Source: Oreohelix idahoensis
Taxonomy: Eukaryota > Mollusca > Gastropoda > Stylommatophora > Oreohelicidae
DNA: 64,000 nt
Assembly: GCA_024509875.1 (NCBI GenBank)
Contig: JAMPIV010013769.1
Location: 54,271-118,270 of the forward strand
Reading direction: 5' to 3'
The notes below the pieces were generated by a model. That model was given only the letters and a program-made list of their open reading frames with translations. It did no database searches and was not told where the DNA came from. The translations under genes and the position numbers were made by a program. Each line of letters opens with the position of its first letter. Position 1 is the first letter of the stretch. Below, in pieces: positions 48,530-60,750 of the stretch.

Positions 48530-49815
48530 TATATCTCTTGAGTTTTAATTTTGTTTTGGCTAACAGAAGATGGTAATCTGATGTCACATCTGCTCCTCTA
48601 TATATCTTTACATGATGTAATGATGATCTAAACTTCTTGTTTTAACATATATATATATATATACATACATATATAATCAAACCAGGGACCATCTGAAAAG
48701 TGTCATGGCCTCACAGAGAGTGAATAATGGATGCTTAGTTGGCTGTGTGTATTTTCACTGTCACAGTGGGACGGTGGAGCTGTTTGAATGGTTCTTGGTT
48801 TGATTCCCCTATATCTATTCATGTCTGTTTATTTTTACATACACTTGTCCTGAATTTCATTGCCGTGCAGCACTGCATGTTTTTTAAGTGCCCTGGTCCT
48901 CGACTGTCCCTTTGGGACCAGTCGTTTCATTAGATCATTTATTGAGGCAGCCAGAAGACCTGTTAGAAAATTTAATGTTGAGATGTGTGCCAGCAACATC
49001 AGAAAGACTCAAAATTTGGCAGTTCTGCTGTTGTTGTTGTTGTTAACTATGCTGTGGCTGCTAAGATTGTTGCTGATGCAGCTGTGAGTTTGTCTGGAGT
49101 GCAATGATGTTGATTCTGAATCGTCCGGGACCAAAATTTTAATGTTTTCTGTATTGTTGTTGCCGCTGTTAAATTTGTTGCAGACTTTGTGACATTCTTG
49201 AGCCTATATTTTTTGATGATGTGGTAGCATTTTTGTGTGTCTTTTGCACATTTTTGATTTACTTCATCAGAATGCCTTCTTTGGGCATCTTGTTGATGGC
49301 ATTCAGATGCCCAGTTAAATTAGTTTTTTTTTGTATTGTTGATTTGCCTTGTGCTAGGATAGCTACCACAAATATTTGTCTGTTTTTTGCAATAAAAGGA
49401 TTATGCAACGTTGTCGATGTGGTAGGGGTGTGCTTGAGATTCCAAGACTTGCAAGTAATTGACAAAAAGTATGATGTCTGTAATATTGTAAAATTTTTTG
49501 TAGTTACGGATTGAACGGGCGCAGATTACCATAGAAACCACTGCTGCAAGAACTTGTGACTGTTTGGGGCAGGATTTCTGCAAGGGAACTAACTACAGTT
49601 GTTGTTCCATGCTCCGTAGGGATCTCAAAAGAAAATATTATGATCAGCGGAAAAGAAGTGTTAATAAGGATTTGAGCTGTATACTTGAATTGTATTTTAG
49701 ACTTGATAGTGAAAGATTCTTATATAAAATGTAGTGAGTTGATACAATGTGTTACTGATGTGTGTCATGGAATAAGTCCAGGTTATCATATTATTATAGA
49801 ATAAGAACATGATAT
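48530..49815. other. Non-coding, no recognised element
   Basis: Short AT run at 48644-48675 and GTT run at 49028-49042. Several frames of 60-97 codons have no motif. Confidence 0.4.
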
Positions 49816-49826
49816 TAGAAGGTGAC

Positions 49827-50182
49827 GGGATCCACGCTGGTGTAATGGTTACCACACTGCGCTGGCAATCAGGTGATCCAGGTTCAAGCCCGGGCGCAGA
49901 CATTTGAAGAAGTGTCGTCGACCGAGACTTGGACTGGATTAATTCGAGCCCTGGCAAATACATTTGAAGCAGTGTCATCAACCAGGGACTGGCAGCTCCT
50001 GAGCCGACCCAGCTCTAATGGGTACCCTCCGAAGACGGTGAGTATCTGCCTGAATGGCGAGTGGACACCTGTCAGTGTACAGGGAAATGGGATATTCACG
50101 TAAAAATCAGTCTCAGGTTAGATATACTAACCGGAGATTCTCGCCTCGAGTAATAGCGGGCGTACGTTAAAAAAAAAAAAGA
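49827..50182 (+). mobile_element. tRNA-derived SINE S3, copy 1
   Basis: Head CGCTGGTGTAATGGTTACCA (A box) and AGGTTCAAGCCCGG (B box); poly-A tail at 50169-50180; flanked by the 10-bp duplication AGAAGGTGAC (49817-49826 and 50183-50192). About 356 bp. The tail region reads TAATAGCGGGCGTACGTTAA. Confidence 0.87.
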
Positions 50183-50342
50183 AGAAGGTGACAATCAGTG
50201 GACTCGACGAGAAACTGGACTTGAGGTCTTTTTATTGGTGACTCGGCCTGACTCGAGACTTGCTAATTTTGAGAAACCAACTTGACCGCACTTATTTATA
50301 GTGTACTCCTACACAGAAACTGAAAAAAAATGTATTTATGTT

Positions 50343-50374
<32 letters not shown>

Positions 50375-50465
50375 CTCCGTACGCCCGCTAATACTCGAGG
50401 CGAAATCTCAGGTTATTACTATGTCTAACCTGAGATTGATTTTTACGTGAGTATCCCTTTTTACT
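50343..50465 (-). mobile_element. SINE S3, copy 2, 5'-truncated
   Basis: Oligo-T (50345-50374) followed by CCGTACGCCCGCTAATACTC, the complement of the copy 1 tail; the head is missing. Lies inverted about 160 bp from copy 1, so the two can pair. Confidence 0.83.
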
Positions 50466-50502
50466 TGTTGTTGAGATCAGTAAAGGAAAATGAATACTCA
50501 TG

Positions 50503-50757
50503 TATCGTCTGATTGGCAGAATGATTAGAGCACTGGCCTCTCATGGCAAAAATACCAGGTTTGAAACATGGTGGCGTCACTTTCAAGTCTTCTGAGCTAT
50601 AAATGGTTACCTGACTTTGCTGTCAAGTTTGGGAAGGCAAATGCAGCGAGGAAGGGAAATGGTCACCTCACCTCATAAGAAGCTAGAACCTAGTATAGTG
50701 AGGTCTCTAACACTGACTCCCCTATAGCAGTACCTGCTGTGGGACTAGCTTGACATG
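50503..50757 (+). mobile_element. tRNA-derived SINE S2, copy 2
   Basis: Head GATTAGAGCACTGGCCTC, B box region CAGGTTTGAAACATGG, body GCAGCGAGGAAGGGAAATGG and CTCCCCTATAGCAGTACCTG. Confidence 0.8.
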
Positions 50758-50889
50758 ACCTATCGTCAAATAAAGACAGACAGTAAATAAAATGCTAAAA
50801 ATAGAGATCATTATTGTTCATGATTATATTGATATTGATTGATGTGATAGTTCCAGCAGTCCAAGTCATTGTCACTAGAAACAGTTTTA

Positions 50890-51570
50890 GATTTAAAAAA
50901 TGTGACTCGACTTGGGATTTGACTTGAAAGCTACTGTTAAGGACTTCAGACTTGTACTTTGAGACTTGGACTAAGAGACTAGTGCTAAATCTTGAGAGTT
51001 GTACTTTGAGACTTGTACTAAGAGGCTTGAGATTTGTACTGTGAATCTTGTACTATGAGACTTGTGGCTTGTACTAAGAGACTTGTGCTAAGAGATAAGA
51101 CTTGTACTTTTAGACTTGAGGCTTGTACTAAAAGACTTGTACTTCTTCTTTCGTTTGCTTGAAATATATTGTCTATATCTGCAATGTTGTTTCTTGTATA
51201 AACTTCACTGTCTTTTGTAGTTCATACAGAGGTCCGTATAGTTTTTATGACTTGTACTAAAAGAATTGAGGCTTGTACTATGAGACTTGTGCTAAGAAAC
51301 TTGTACTGTGAGACTTGTGCTAAGAAGCTTTAGACTTGTATTAAGAGAATTGAGACCTGTACTATGAGAATTGTGCTAAGAGACTTGAGACTTGTACTTT
51401 GAGACTTGTACTATGAGACTTCAAACTTGTACTATGAGACTTCAAACTTGTACTATGAGACTTTACTTGTGCGAAGAGATGAAACTTGGACTGAGACTTT
51501 GTACTAAGAGACTTGACTTCAGACATGTAATTTGAGATTTGACTTAAGACTTGTTATGAAAGACTTGAAT
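50890..51570 (+). repeat. Degenerate tandem repeat, about 18-22-bp core
   Basis: Repeated GAGACTTGTACTAAGAGACT-type text with variable spacing; broken by an unrelated stretch at about 51135-51240. Confidence 0.8.
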
Positions 51571-51889
51571 GCAACTCTTCATCACAAAGATGATAGATGA
51601 TATAGAAGCCAGCGTTATCACAGTGCTAATAAAATTGGTTCACATGAAGGACAGCTGGACATTTGTCCGATTTCTCCCAAATGTCTATCAAACAGAAAGC
51701 TAGTTAAGTCAACCACTTTGATATGGCTTTAAATAAGAATTAGAGATGCAGTAATAAAGGGCACGGGATAAGTATAGAAATCTTTAACCCTAACAACATC
51801 AGCGATTTATTTGGCCACTGGATCTATAGATTTTTATGCGAAATCGGATACACTTCCCACTGCTGTTCATTTCAACCATACAATTTTAG

Positions 51890-52265
51890 AGGAAGCTGAT
51901 AAGATTATATTAAAATCTAACATTATCACAGAGCTAATTAGATGACAGTAGAAATTGACATTATTACATAGCTTAAGATGGTAATTGAGGCTGACATTAC
52001 TTCAGAGCTAATATGATGATAATACAAGTTGACATTACAATTTTAGTGGAAGCTGACATCACAGGGTTAATAAGATAATATTACATTCTGACATTACCTC
52101 AGAACTAATAAGATGACATTAGAAGCTGACATCACAGAGCTAATAAGATGATGTTACAATATGACATTCCAGAGCTAATAGGATGATATTACAATCTGAG
52201 ATTATCAGAGCTAATAGGATGACATTAGAAGCTGACTTCATAAAGCTAATTAGATGATTATTTTA
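51890..52265 (+). repeat. Degenerate tandem repeat, about 40-bp unit
   Basis: About nine diverged units with GAGCTAATAAGATGATATTA and GAAGCTGACATCACA. Confidence 0.75.
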
Positions 52266-52614
52266 AAGTAGAAGCAATAGTTGTGGCTCCCATCAGATTC
52301 AGAAAGGGATGTATTTATATCTTGGGCGGAAGAACTGAGAAACTGTTGTTAGTCCATCTATTCAACCTGATGTAATGGGCCTGTCAATACAATTAAATTG
52401 TATACACTCCTTATACTGTGTGATCCACTCGCTATGCTACCCTATTTTCGTGAAATAATTGGGGGAAAAAGCTTTTTTTTAAACAAAAAAAGCCACTTTG
52501 GTTGTTATTCCTTACCCTATGAGAAATAAACACAAATGCTAGCAACACTGCAGGCATGCAAATATGCTGGCGCCAGAAGGGCATGTTTGGCTTCATTTAT
52601 ATCTCGTTTGGCAG

Positions 52615-53935
52615 TCGCTTGGTAAAGATGAGAGATAGAGTGGTATACTGGTCACTTGGTAGACATGAGAGATAGAGTGGTATACTGGTCACTTGGTAGA
52701 GATGAGAGATAGAGTGGTATACTGGTCACTTGGTAGACATGAGAGATAGAGTGGTGTACTGGTCACTTGGTAGAGATGAGAGATAGAGTGGTATACTGGT
52801 CACTTGGTAGACATGAGAGATAGAGTGGTATACTGGTCACTTGGTAGAGATGAGAGATAGAGTGGTATACTGGTCACTTGGTAGACATGAGAGATAGAGT
52901 GGTATACTGGTCACTTGGTAGAGATGAGAGATAGAGTGGTATACTGGTCACTTGGTAGACATGAGAGATAGAGTGGTATACTGGTCACTTGGTAGACATG
53001 AGAGATAGAGTGGTATACTGGTCACTTGGTAGAGATGAGAGATAGAGTGGTGTACTGGTCACTTGGTAGAGATGAGGGATAGAGTGGTGTACTGGTCACT
53101 TGGTAGACATGAGAGATAGAGTGGTGTACTGGTCACTTGGTAGACATGAGAGATAGAGTGGTATACTGGTCACTTGGTAGAGAATTGACTGTTGTTTGAG
53201 ATAACTGGTATACTGGTCACTTGGTAGACATGAGAGTATAGAGTGGTATACTGGTCACTTGGTAGAGATGAGAGATAGAGTGGTATACTGGTCACTTGGT
53301 GAGACATGAGAGACAGAGTGGTTGTACATGGTCACTTGTTAAGACATGAGAGAATAGAGTGGTGTCCCTGCCGTCGAGACTGTCACTTTGGTAGAGATGA
53401 GAGATAGAGTGGTGTACTTCATTATCTTCTTGTCACATTCTCCTCCCTTTTTTAGATCTGATTTCCGGGATAGAGTGGTGTACTGGTCACTTGGTAGACA
53501 TGAGAGATAGAGTGGTGTACTGGTCACTTGGTAGACATGAGAGATAGAGTGGTATACTGGTCACTTGGTAGACATGAGAGATAGAGTGGTATACTGGTCA
53601 CTTGGTAGAGATGAGGGATAGAGTGGTATACTGGTCACTTGGTAGAGATGAGAGATAGAGTGGTATACTGGTCACTTGGTAGACATGAGAGATAGAGTGG
53701 TATACTGGTCACTTGGTAGACATGAGAGATAGAGTGGTATACTGGTCACTTGGTAGAGATGAGGGATAGAGTGGTATACTGGTCACTTGGTAGAGATGAG
53801 GGATAGAGTGGTATACTGGTCACTTGGTAGACATGAGAGATAGAGTGGTATACTGGTCACTTGGTAGAGATGAGAGATAGAGATGAGAGATAGAGTGGTA
53901 GAGATGAGAGATAGAGTGGTCTATAAGCTTTTATC
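52615..53935 (+). repeat. Minisatellite, 37-bp unit, about 34 copies
   Basis: Unit GGTAGACATGAGAGATAGAG then TGGTATACTGGTCACTT. Two main variants (GACATG, GAGATG) are mixed, and TATAC/TGTAC and AGAG/AGGG differences occur. The stretch 53165-53480 contains unusual indels and an unrelated 60-bp piece, while the rest is regular. Confidence 0.95.
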
Positions 53936-54185
53936 TGAAATCTTGGGAGACAGCTTTGTTTCGGAAACTGGATTTTTATCACTTTTCAGATGTCACCTAA
54001 AATTGTGTTCAAAAGTAGCCCAAATTGCTCAAACTGTGTTAGAAAAATAGCCAAAGGTCACCGAGAATAGCCATAAACCACCCACTTTGTAATTGAAAAG
54101 TAGCACAAAGTCGGCTAAAAAAAATTTCCATTTTTCAGAATATTTTGGTTATCTGGTGTTTGGTAAAACAGTTTATAGACCTGTA
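53935..54185 (+). repeat. Dispersed repeat R1, copy 2
   Basis: Matches 54780-55020 in the same orientation and 9950-10212 inverted; ends ACCTGTATGATT. Confidence 0.6.
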
Positions 54186-54324
54186 TGATTGAGATTCAGT
54201 GGGTTTTCTGCAATATGGAAAAACGTACCTGGTATTCGGTGGTGGACATTTTAACCATTTTCTCATGTCGGGGTTTGCTTTCTCATGACATCACATTCAC
54301 TATATATAGTTTGGCTATATTCAA

Positions 54325-54490
54325 GCGTCCAAATGGCATTGTGGTTATAGCACAGCAAAGGTGCCGGGTTCAAAACATGGTGATGTCTCGCTGCAATCTA
54401 CAGAACTGGTCACACATCCCAATGTTGGACCTAGTATAGTGAATTCTCTAACACTTTACTCCCCTATGGCGATATGTATGGGATTACTGT
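54325..54490 (+). mobile_element. SINE S2, copy 3 (internally shortened)
   Basis: Head GTGGTTATAGCACAGCAAAG, B box GCCGGGTTCAAAACATGG, tail TTGGACCTAGTATAGTGAAT and TTTACTCCCCTATGGCG; the middle part is missing. Confidence 0.75.
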
Positions 54491-54779
54491 TATATTCACA
54501 CACTCCACAGATATCTCATAAAACAGCGGTTGTGCAGCAAGTGGGTCACTCTGTATTATGAATGTCTACGTTTGTACAGGACTGATTTCCTTGATCTGGA
54601 ACATGAACCACCCGTGTATAATTGATTTATTTCAACATATTAGCAGTCATGTTCTTTTTTGTGTTCTTTACACAAGTCCAGTAAGCCAAAACTTGTGTTG
54701 TGTATTAATATATACGTATTCCAAATGATATTCCAAATGTTCCAATAGATGTTGTTGTTACCAAAACAGGTCTGTATCA

Positions 54780-55020
54780 TTTTATCCTAAATCCGTGGGA
54801 ACAGCTTTGTTGAGGAAACCATTTTTTTTTTCAGTTGTCGCCCAAATCACATTTAAAAAGTTGACCAAAATAGCGTAAGTCACATAAAATGTGTTCGGTA
54901 GTCACCCAAAATGGTCAGAAATTCCACAAATTGTGATAGAAAAGTCATCCAAAGAAACTTTTGATGTTTAGAACATTTTGGTTTGCTGGTGTTGGGATAA
55001 AAGAATACAGGCCTGTATGA
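54780..55020 (+). repeat. Dispersed repeat R1, copy 3
   Basis: Shares GGGAACAGCTTTGTTGAGGA-type start and ACAGGCCTGTATGATG end with copy 2. Confidence 0.6.
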
Positions 55021-55149
55021 TGACTGCTGTAACATGACTGTTTTCCTGCTGAACATAAAAATAAAACATGAAAAATGATTTTGTGAATGAGTTGAACTAA
55101 TATACTCGTACATTTCTTTTTGTTCTTTCTACTTGCCGCTCCTATCGGA

Positions 55150-55992
55150 GCATGGTGCCAACATTGTAGTTATTCTTAAAGAACCTGCACTGACTTATGA
55201 ATGGTGCCAACACTGTAGTTATTCTTGAACCTGCACTGACTCATGAATGGTGCCAACACTAGTTATTCTTGAACCTACGCTGACTTATGAATGGTGCCAA
55301 CACTGTAGTTATTCTTGAACCTGTGCTGACTCATGAATGGTGCCAACACTGTAGTTATTCTTGAACCTGCGCTGACTCATGAATGGTGCCAACACTGTAG
55401 TTATTCTTGAACCTGCGCTGAATCATGAATGGTGCCAACACTGTAGTTATTCTTGAACCTGCACTGACTCATGAATGGTGCCAACACTGTAGTTATTCTT
55501 GAACCTGCACTGACTCATGAATGGTGCCAACACTGTAGTTATTCTTGAACCTGCGCTGACTCATGAATGGTGCCAACACTATAGTTATTCTTGAACCTGC
55601 GCTGACTCATGAATGGTGCTAACACTAGTTATTCTTGAACCTGCACTGACTCATGAATGGTGCCAACACTGTAGTTATTCTTGAACCTGCACTGACTCAT
55701 GAATGGTGCCAACACTGTAGTTATTCTTGAACCTGCGCTAACTCATGAATGGTGCCAACACTGTAGTTATTCTTGAGCCTGCACTGACTCATGAATGGTG
55801 CAAACACTGTAGTTATTCTTGAGCCTGCACTGACTCATGAATGGTGCCAACACTGTAGTTATTCTTGAGCCTGCACTGACTCATGAATGGTGCTAACACT
55901 GTAGTTATTTTTGAACCTGCACTGACTTTGTGACTCATGAATGGTGCCAACACTGTAGTTATTCTTAAAGAACCTGCACTGACTCATGTGTT
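55150..55992 (+). repeat. Minisatellite, about 46-bp unit, about 18 copies
   Basis: Unit GACTCATGAATGGTGCCAAC then ACTGTAGTTATTCTTGAACC and TGCACT. Edge units on both sides read TTCTTAAAGAACCTGCACTG, a palindromic TTCTTAAAGAA absent from inner units. Confidence 0.94.
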
Positions 55993-56169
55993 CCTTATGT
56001 AGCATGGAATTAACATTGTAGCAGCATTGTCTCCTGGAAGCCGTCACCAGACGTTTGCACGCTCTTAAAGCAGTGGTTACTATGGCAACACTATTACACA
56101 GTGAGGTTACCAGCCACGTGACGACCTGGTATTGAAATGCTGTGGATGTTGAAGATAATAATTATTGTC

Positions 56170-56325
56170 AACAGTAAATAAAGGTAGTCCCATAGCAGAT
56201 ACTGACATAGGGGAGGGAAGTGTTAGAGACTACACTATACTTGGTCCAGCATCGAGATGTGAGGTCACCAGCTCCCTCCCTCGCTTGTCTTTTCCTTCCC
56301 TCACTGACATGAACTTGAGTTGTCA
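56170..56325 (-). mobile_element. SINE S2, copy 4, 5'-truncated
   Basis: Complement of the S2 3' half (AGTCCCATAGCAGATACTGA, GTTAGAGACTACACTATAC, TTTTCCTTCCCTCA). The tRNA-like head is lacking. Confidence 0.7.
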
Positions 56326-56334
56326 ACAGTCATC

Positions 56335-56835
56335 ATCATCATGTGACATATTCTCTCCAGAACGTTGTCTCCATCACAGCTGCTCTGAACGCGTCATGAT
56401 TCTGGGCAAGTCGACCTGCATCAGCCAAAGACAAGTTCAGACTCTCTGTGATGTCCTGGGTCCACCGTCGTCCCCTTCCCCATTTTCCAGGGACCATGCC
56501 TTCCATCACTGTTTTTTCCAGAATATTATGACTTTTTATATGACCGAAAAATTTCAGCTTCCTTATTGTGATGGTATTTAAGAGCCAATTTTCCTGTACG
56601 TTTAGTGAGTGCAGTACTTCTCTGTTGGTTTTTTTTTTCTGTCCAGGGTATTCTCAACATCCTTCTGTAGCATTTCATTTTGAATGATGTAATCTTTTTT
56701 ACAACTGTTTTATTGAGTGTCCAAGTCTCGCAGCCGTATGTTGCTACTGGGAATATACATGCTCTGATCAGTTGTAACTTTGTTTCTTTGCTATAGGTTT
56801 TTCATCTGTATTTGTCAACAGTAGGCAACTAATAT
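56335..56835 (-). pseudogene. RTE-like retrotransposon 3' fragment
   Basis: Reverse translation across frames gives RACIFPVATYGCETWTLNKT, FKMKCYRRMLRIPWTEKK, and LKFFGHIKSHNILEKTVMEG. The last resembles 60456-60743 (LKYFGHIKRHNTLQKTIIEG), so both come from one family distinct from A and C. Only the C-terminal part is present. Confidence 0.72.
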
Positions 56836-57044
56836 ACACTACTGGGGATCAAAATGACATCGTTCTCCTTGGTGCTTCAAACGGAGCATGGAAGTAAGCT
56901 TTTTTAACGTACAATATGATAGTGACATGTCAAGTTTTAGGATGACCCTTTGTCGGTTGCCAACGCGAAACAAAGATGAGAAATATCCTGCCAATAATTT
57001 TATGTCCAACTGGTAGATTTGTGAGGGAGACTGTTACTTGTGGA

Positions 57045-57255
57045 TGCGTAATTTTGGGAGGTCTTTACTTGTGGATGCTTGAATTTAGGCAGACCTTTAC
57101 TTGTGGGTGCTTGAATTTAGGGAGACCTTTACTTGTGGGTGCTTGAAAGGCAGACCTTTACTTGTCGATACTTGAATTTAGGCAGACCTTTACTTGTGGG
57201 TGCTTGAATTTAGGGAGACCTTTACTTGTGTGTGCTTGAATTAAAGAAAACCTTT
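57045..57255 (+). repeat. Minisatellite, about 32-bp unit, six copies
   Basis: Unit CTTTACTTGTGGGTGCTTGA then ATTTAGGGAGAC with small changes. Confidence 0.88.
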
Positions 57256-57307
57256 AACTTTGGCTTTGACCTGGTTTGGCTGCATGTAGGAGGATCTGAC
57301 TATGAGC

Positions 57308-57392
57308 ATGTGGAGTTGAGAAGTGGCTCTGTGTAGGACGTGACAGTTGCTTGGGAGAGATCACAACCAGAGCACAGTATTTTAAATGGAAA
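57308..57392 (+). repeat. Dispersed repeat R3
   Basis: GAGAAGTGGCTCTGTGTAGG then ACGTGACAGTTG...CACAGTATTTTA, also at 27417-27490. Confidence 0.55.
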
Positions 57393-57879
57393 TCCATGAA
57401 TCTTCAGAGGTCATTACTTGTGAATCCTGGAACCTCAAGAGAATTTCAAGAAACCTTCACTTATGAATCCAGGAATCTGATCTTTGTGGTTGTTTGTAAA
57501 AGGTATTCTATTTAGACAATATTAATTAATATTATCATTTTTTTATAATAAAACCGTACAGAACTATAACTACAAAAGGAAAAATTCCTACTAGAGATAA
57601 TATTAATATAGTATTATACATCAAATAAATACAATCAAAAACATATTACAATAAATGAAACACATCGTGATATAACCAACAGATCCTTGTCTATGGTAGA
57701 TGGTTGAAAGAGCGTGCTAATTAAAAAAAACATGTATATAGGGGCGACAATCTAAAGATACCTTTGTTAAATTAATATTTCCACCATTGTCTCCCTTACT
57801 CTATCATCGTCTTCGGAGTGGTTGTTTTAAACTGAATAAAATTTGACTGGGTAACAAATGTGATCCAGGTCCTCTCTTG

Positions 57880-58138
57880 TCGCTGTACGATCCACTCATG
57901 ATGTTTCCATGACTTCTTTTCCCCTCCCATTTGTGATTCCAGTTATTTGGATCAAAACTGTATTCCTCAATGTGTGTACTGTCTGTCTTCTCATCTCTTG
58001 TTCCACATGTCTGGATCTTATCATTCTATATACATTACTGGTGATCACGCTATACCGATACCATGTCAATCCTTCTATTCCACACATGCAGCCGTTTAGC
58101 AAAGTCTGTCGCTTTTTGGTTATTGTTTTTTTCTTGTT
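57880..58138 (-). pseudogene. Family C fragment, decayed (C8)
   Basis: Contains CTTCTCATCTCTTGTTCCAC, ACATGTCTGGATCTTATCAT, and CACATGCAGCCGTTTAGC, matching family C with many changes. Frame 57896-58102 is a decayed reading of it. Confidence 0.65.
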
Positions 58139-58148
58139 TTAAAACAGG

Positions 58149-58383
58149 TAAAGGTTGTCCCGTAGTAGGTACTGTTGTAGGGGAGTGATGTGTTAGAGAC
58201 TTCATGCTAGGTCCAGCGTCGAGAGCTGGGGTGACCTGTTCCTTTCCTCCCTGTCTTTTCCTTCCCTAACTCAGTCAGGCACCCATTTACAGCTGGGTAG
58301 ACTGGAGCGTGTCGGTACCGTGATTCGAACCCGACACCTTTGCAGCGAGAAACCAGAGCTCTAACCATTCTATCAATCGTCTT
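58149..58383 (-). mobile_element. tRNA-derived SINE S2, copy 5 (best promoter)
   Basis: On the - strand: ATGGTTAGAGCTCTGGTTTC (A box) and GTCGGGTTCGAATCACGG (consensus B box GGTTCGAATC), then CTGTAAATGGGTGCCTGACT and the CTCCCCTACAACAGTACC tail. It is the full-length reference for this family. Confidence 0.83.
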
Positions 58384-58784
58384 GTTTTACATTGCTCAAA
58401 ATAATTGTGTAGTGTTTACACTGCGTACATAAAAATTATAGACTATGTGTGCACACACACCATGAAAAAAGCGTATTTGTTTAATTAGAATCTGCTAGAT
58501 GTAAGATAAAGTAGGAATGGCTAAGGAAATTTGGGCAGGTAAAATCAGTTATGGCATTGAGCTATCATCATCATGTGTCGTGAGTGGTGCCGTTAGCAGT
58601 AAATTTCCTCCACAACTGTCTGTGTTCTGAGAATTCAAGTAACGTGCTGTAATTTTCAGCCATGACCTATTTATCCCTTGTCTGAAACATTATTCGGGTA
58701 TTAATTATATGGTTCCTAAAATAGATCCACGGCCATCATCATCATTCGGGTAATAGTTCTCTTTAGACTAGTAAACTGTACAGT

Positions 58785-59260
58785 GACATACCCTTGTAAT
58801 GTTAGTTCTCCCGGGGGGTACAAACTTAGGTCAAGTCTTCCTGTCCTGTGCCATCAGCTGAAAGTCTGTCAATCTTTTCTTCATCCCTTTCACTTCTGCA
58901 TTTTATTTTGTAGCCTTCTATCTCTCGTTCCCTGGGGGTTCCAGAACAAGGACTGCCTTGTAATACTATCAACAGGTTTCTTCACCATGTGTCCTATCCA
59001 TCGCCACGGTTTGTTGTTGTTGTTGTTGTTGTTCGGTTTTTGCCTTCTTCTGGCGAGGCGCGTTTCTTTCAACCTATTTGGTTATATCAGAGCGCATTTA
59101 CCATCCCCAAAAAAGTAAACCCTGTTGACTGCTAACCCGATCAGCGTTGATAGATACTAAGTCTTGAAAAGGCCTAACATTATCTATTTGCTAGCATAAA
59201 GGACTCGAAAGCTACGCCAACGCCCGAGCTTGGGAAGATCTTCTCATCTCTTGTTTTACG
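58785..59260 (-). pseudogene. Family C fragment with an insertion (C9)
   Basis: 58800-59007 and 59238-59258 match family C on either side of a 230-bp insertion. The match includes GGGGGTTCCAGAACAAGGAC and CTATCAACAGGTTTCTTCAC, then TCTTCTCATCTCTTGTT. Confidence 0.72.
59008..59237 (-). mobile_element. Possible SINE insertion with GTT/AAC tail
   Basis: Starts with a (TTG)n run (59010-59033, i.e. a CAA tail on the - strand) and interrupts a family C copy. Contains TTTTTGCCTTCTTCTGGCGA. I could not define a target duplication or promoter boxes, so the type is provisional. Confidence 0.45.
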
Positions 59261-59367
59261 CAGTGACGTATCCAGGGTTGTTAGCGCCCGGGCGAGCCAG
59301 GAAAAATTCACCCTTGTTACTGCAAGATAAAATACATGCTCATTTTGTAGACAAAGCAACAGGAAGT

Positions 59368-59460
59368 TTAACCTTTAGCACGCTGCCGTCGACATATGTC
59401 GACGAAGGTAACCTATGTTCTCCCAGCTGTTGTCAACATATGTCGACAGCGTTTATCATC
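59368..59460 (+). repeat. TTAA plus paired SalI/NdeI-like palindromes, possible transposon end
   Basis: TTAA (59368-59371) is followed by CCTTTAGCACGCTG and then the perfect 16-bp palindrome GTCGACATATGTCGAC (59388-59403). A second near-copy, GTCAACATATGTCGACAG, lies about 30 bp further. TTAA followed by CCTTT resembles a piggyBac-type end; no partner end was identified. Confidence 0.4.
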
Positions 59461-59675
59461 GTTTTCTAGCACATGACTTGTGTACACGTGATTTTCAGCC
59501 CCGGATGTTAGGTTGTAACTATATGAAGAACTTCCGTGAATTTTGAATTATATTAAGAACGGTATGAATTATTGAGAACAAATGAAATTTAGGAATTAAG
59601 TTAAGCTCGCAAGAAACGACGTAAACAAATCTCTTTTTAATAAGAATTTTATTAACAGTAAAAACAAGTTGGGTT

Positions 59676-60194
<519 letters not shown>

Positions 60195-60324
60195 TTAAAA
60201 AAGTCCACTGCAGATATCTATTGTCTACTGCTGATTGACACTTCGCAACTTTATCGGTGCTAATTGATCAGTTATATGATCAAAATGAATGTTCTCAAGA
60301 GTTTCTTTGTCCACACTTATAACC

Positions 60325-60750
60325 GACAGAGCACTCAGACGATAAATGTCACATCATCATCAGCTGCCATATCCTCAACGAAGGTTGGCTGTAATGGATC
60401 TCCAACGTCTTCTGTCTCTTGTCTTAGTGGTGCACTCTGATAGACTCTTTCCTGTTCATCTCTTGATGTTATCTTCCCACTTATAGCGCTGTCTTCCCCT
60501 TGCACGCTTGCCTTCAACTCTCCCTTCTATTATGGTCTTCTGCAAGGTGTTATGCCTTTTTATGTGGCCAAAGTATTTTAGCTGCCGAACTTTGATCTCC
60601 CTCATTAGTTCTCTTTTCACACCTAGATTTTCTAGGACCTCCTTATTTGTTTTCTTCTCTTTCCACGAGATACGCCCCATTCTTCTATGTATCCACATTT
60701 CAAGAGCCTCAATTCTTTCTTCCAAATGCTTATTCATCGTCACAATGTCA
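60325..60750 (-). pseudogene. RTE-like retrotransposon 3' fragment
   Basis: Frame 60456-60743 encodes ALEMWIHRRMGRISWKEKKT, LKYFGHIKRHNTLQKTIIEG, KRARGRQRYKWEDNIKR; a shift near 60460 moves into frame 60335-60517, which supplies the remainder of the C-terminus (DEQERVYQSAPLRQETED) to a stop. Related to 56335-56835. No catalytic domain. Confidence 0.78.

Noticed and set aside
49221..49514. 97-codon frame with hydrophobic start
   Set aside because: No motif, low-complexity T-rich start and no homologous copy in the window.
49840..49905. Second tRNA gene
   Set aside because: It has A and B boxes, but the stems do not fold as a full tRNA and it continues into a poly-A-tailed body with a target duplication, so it is a SINE head.
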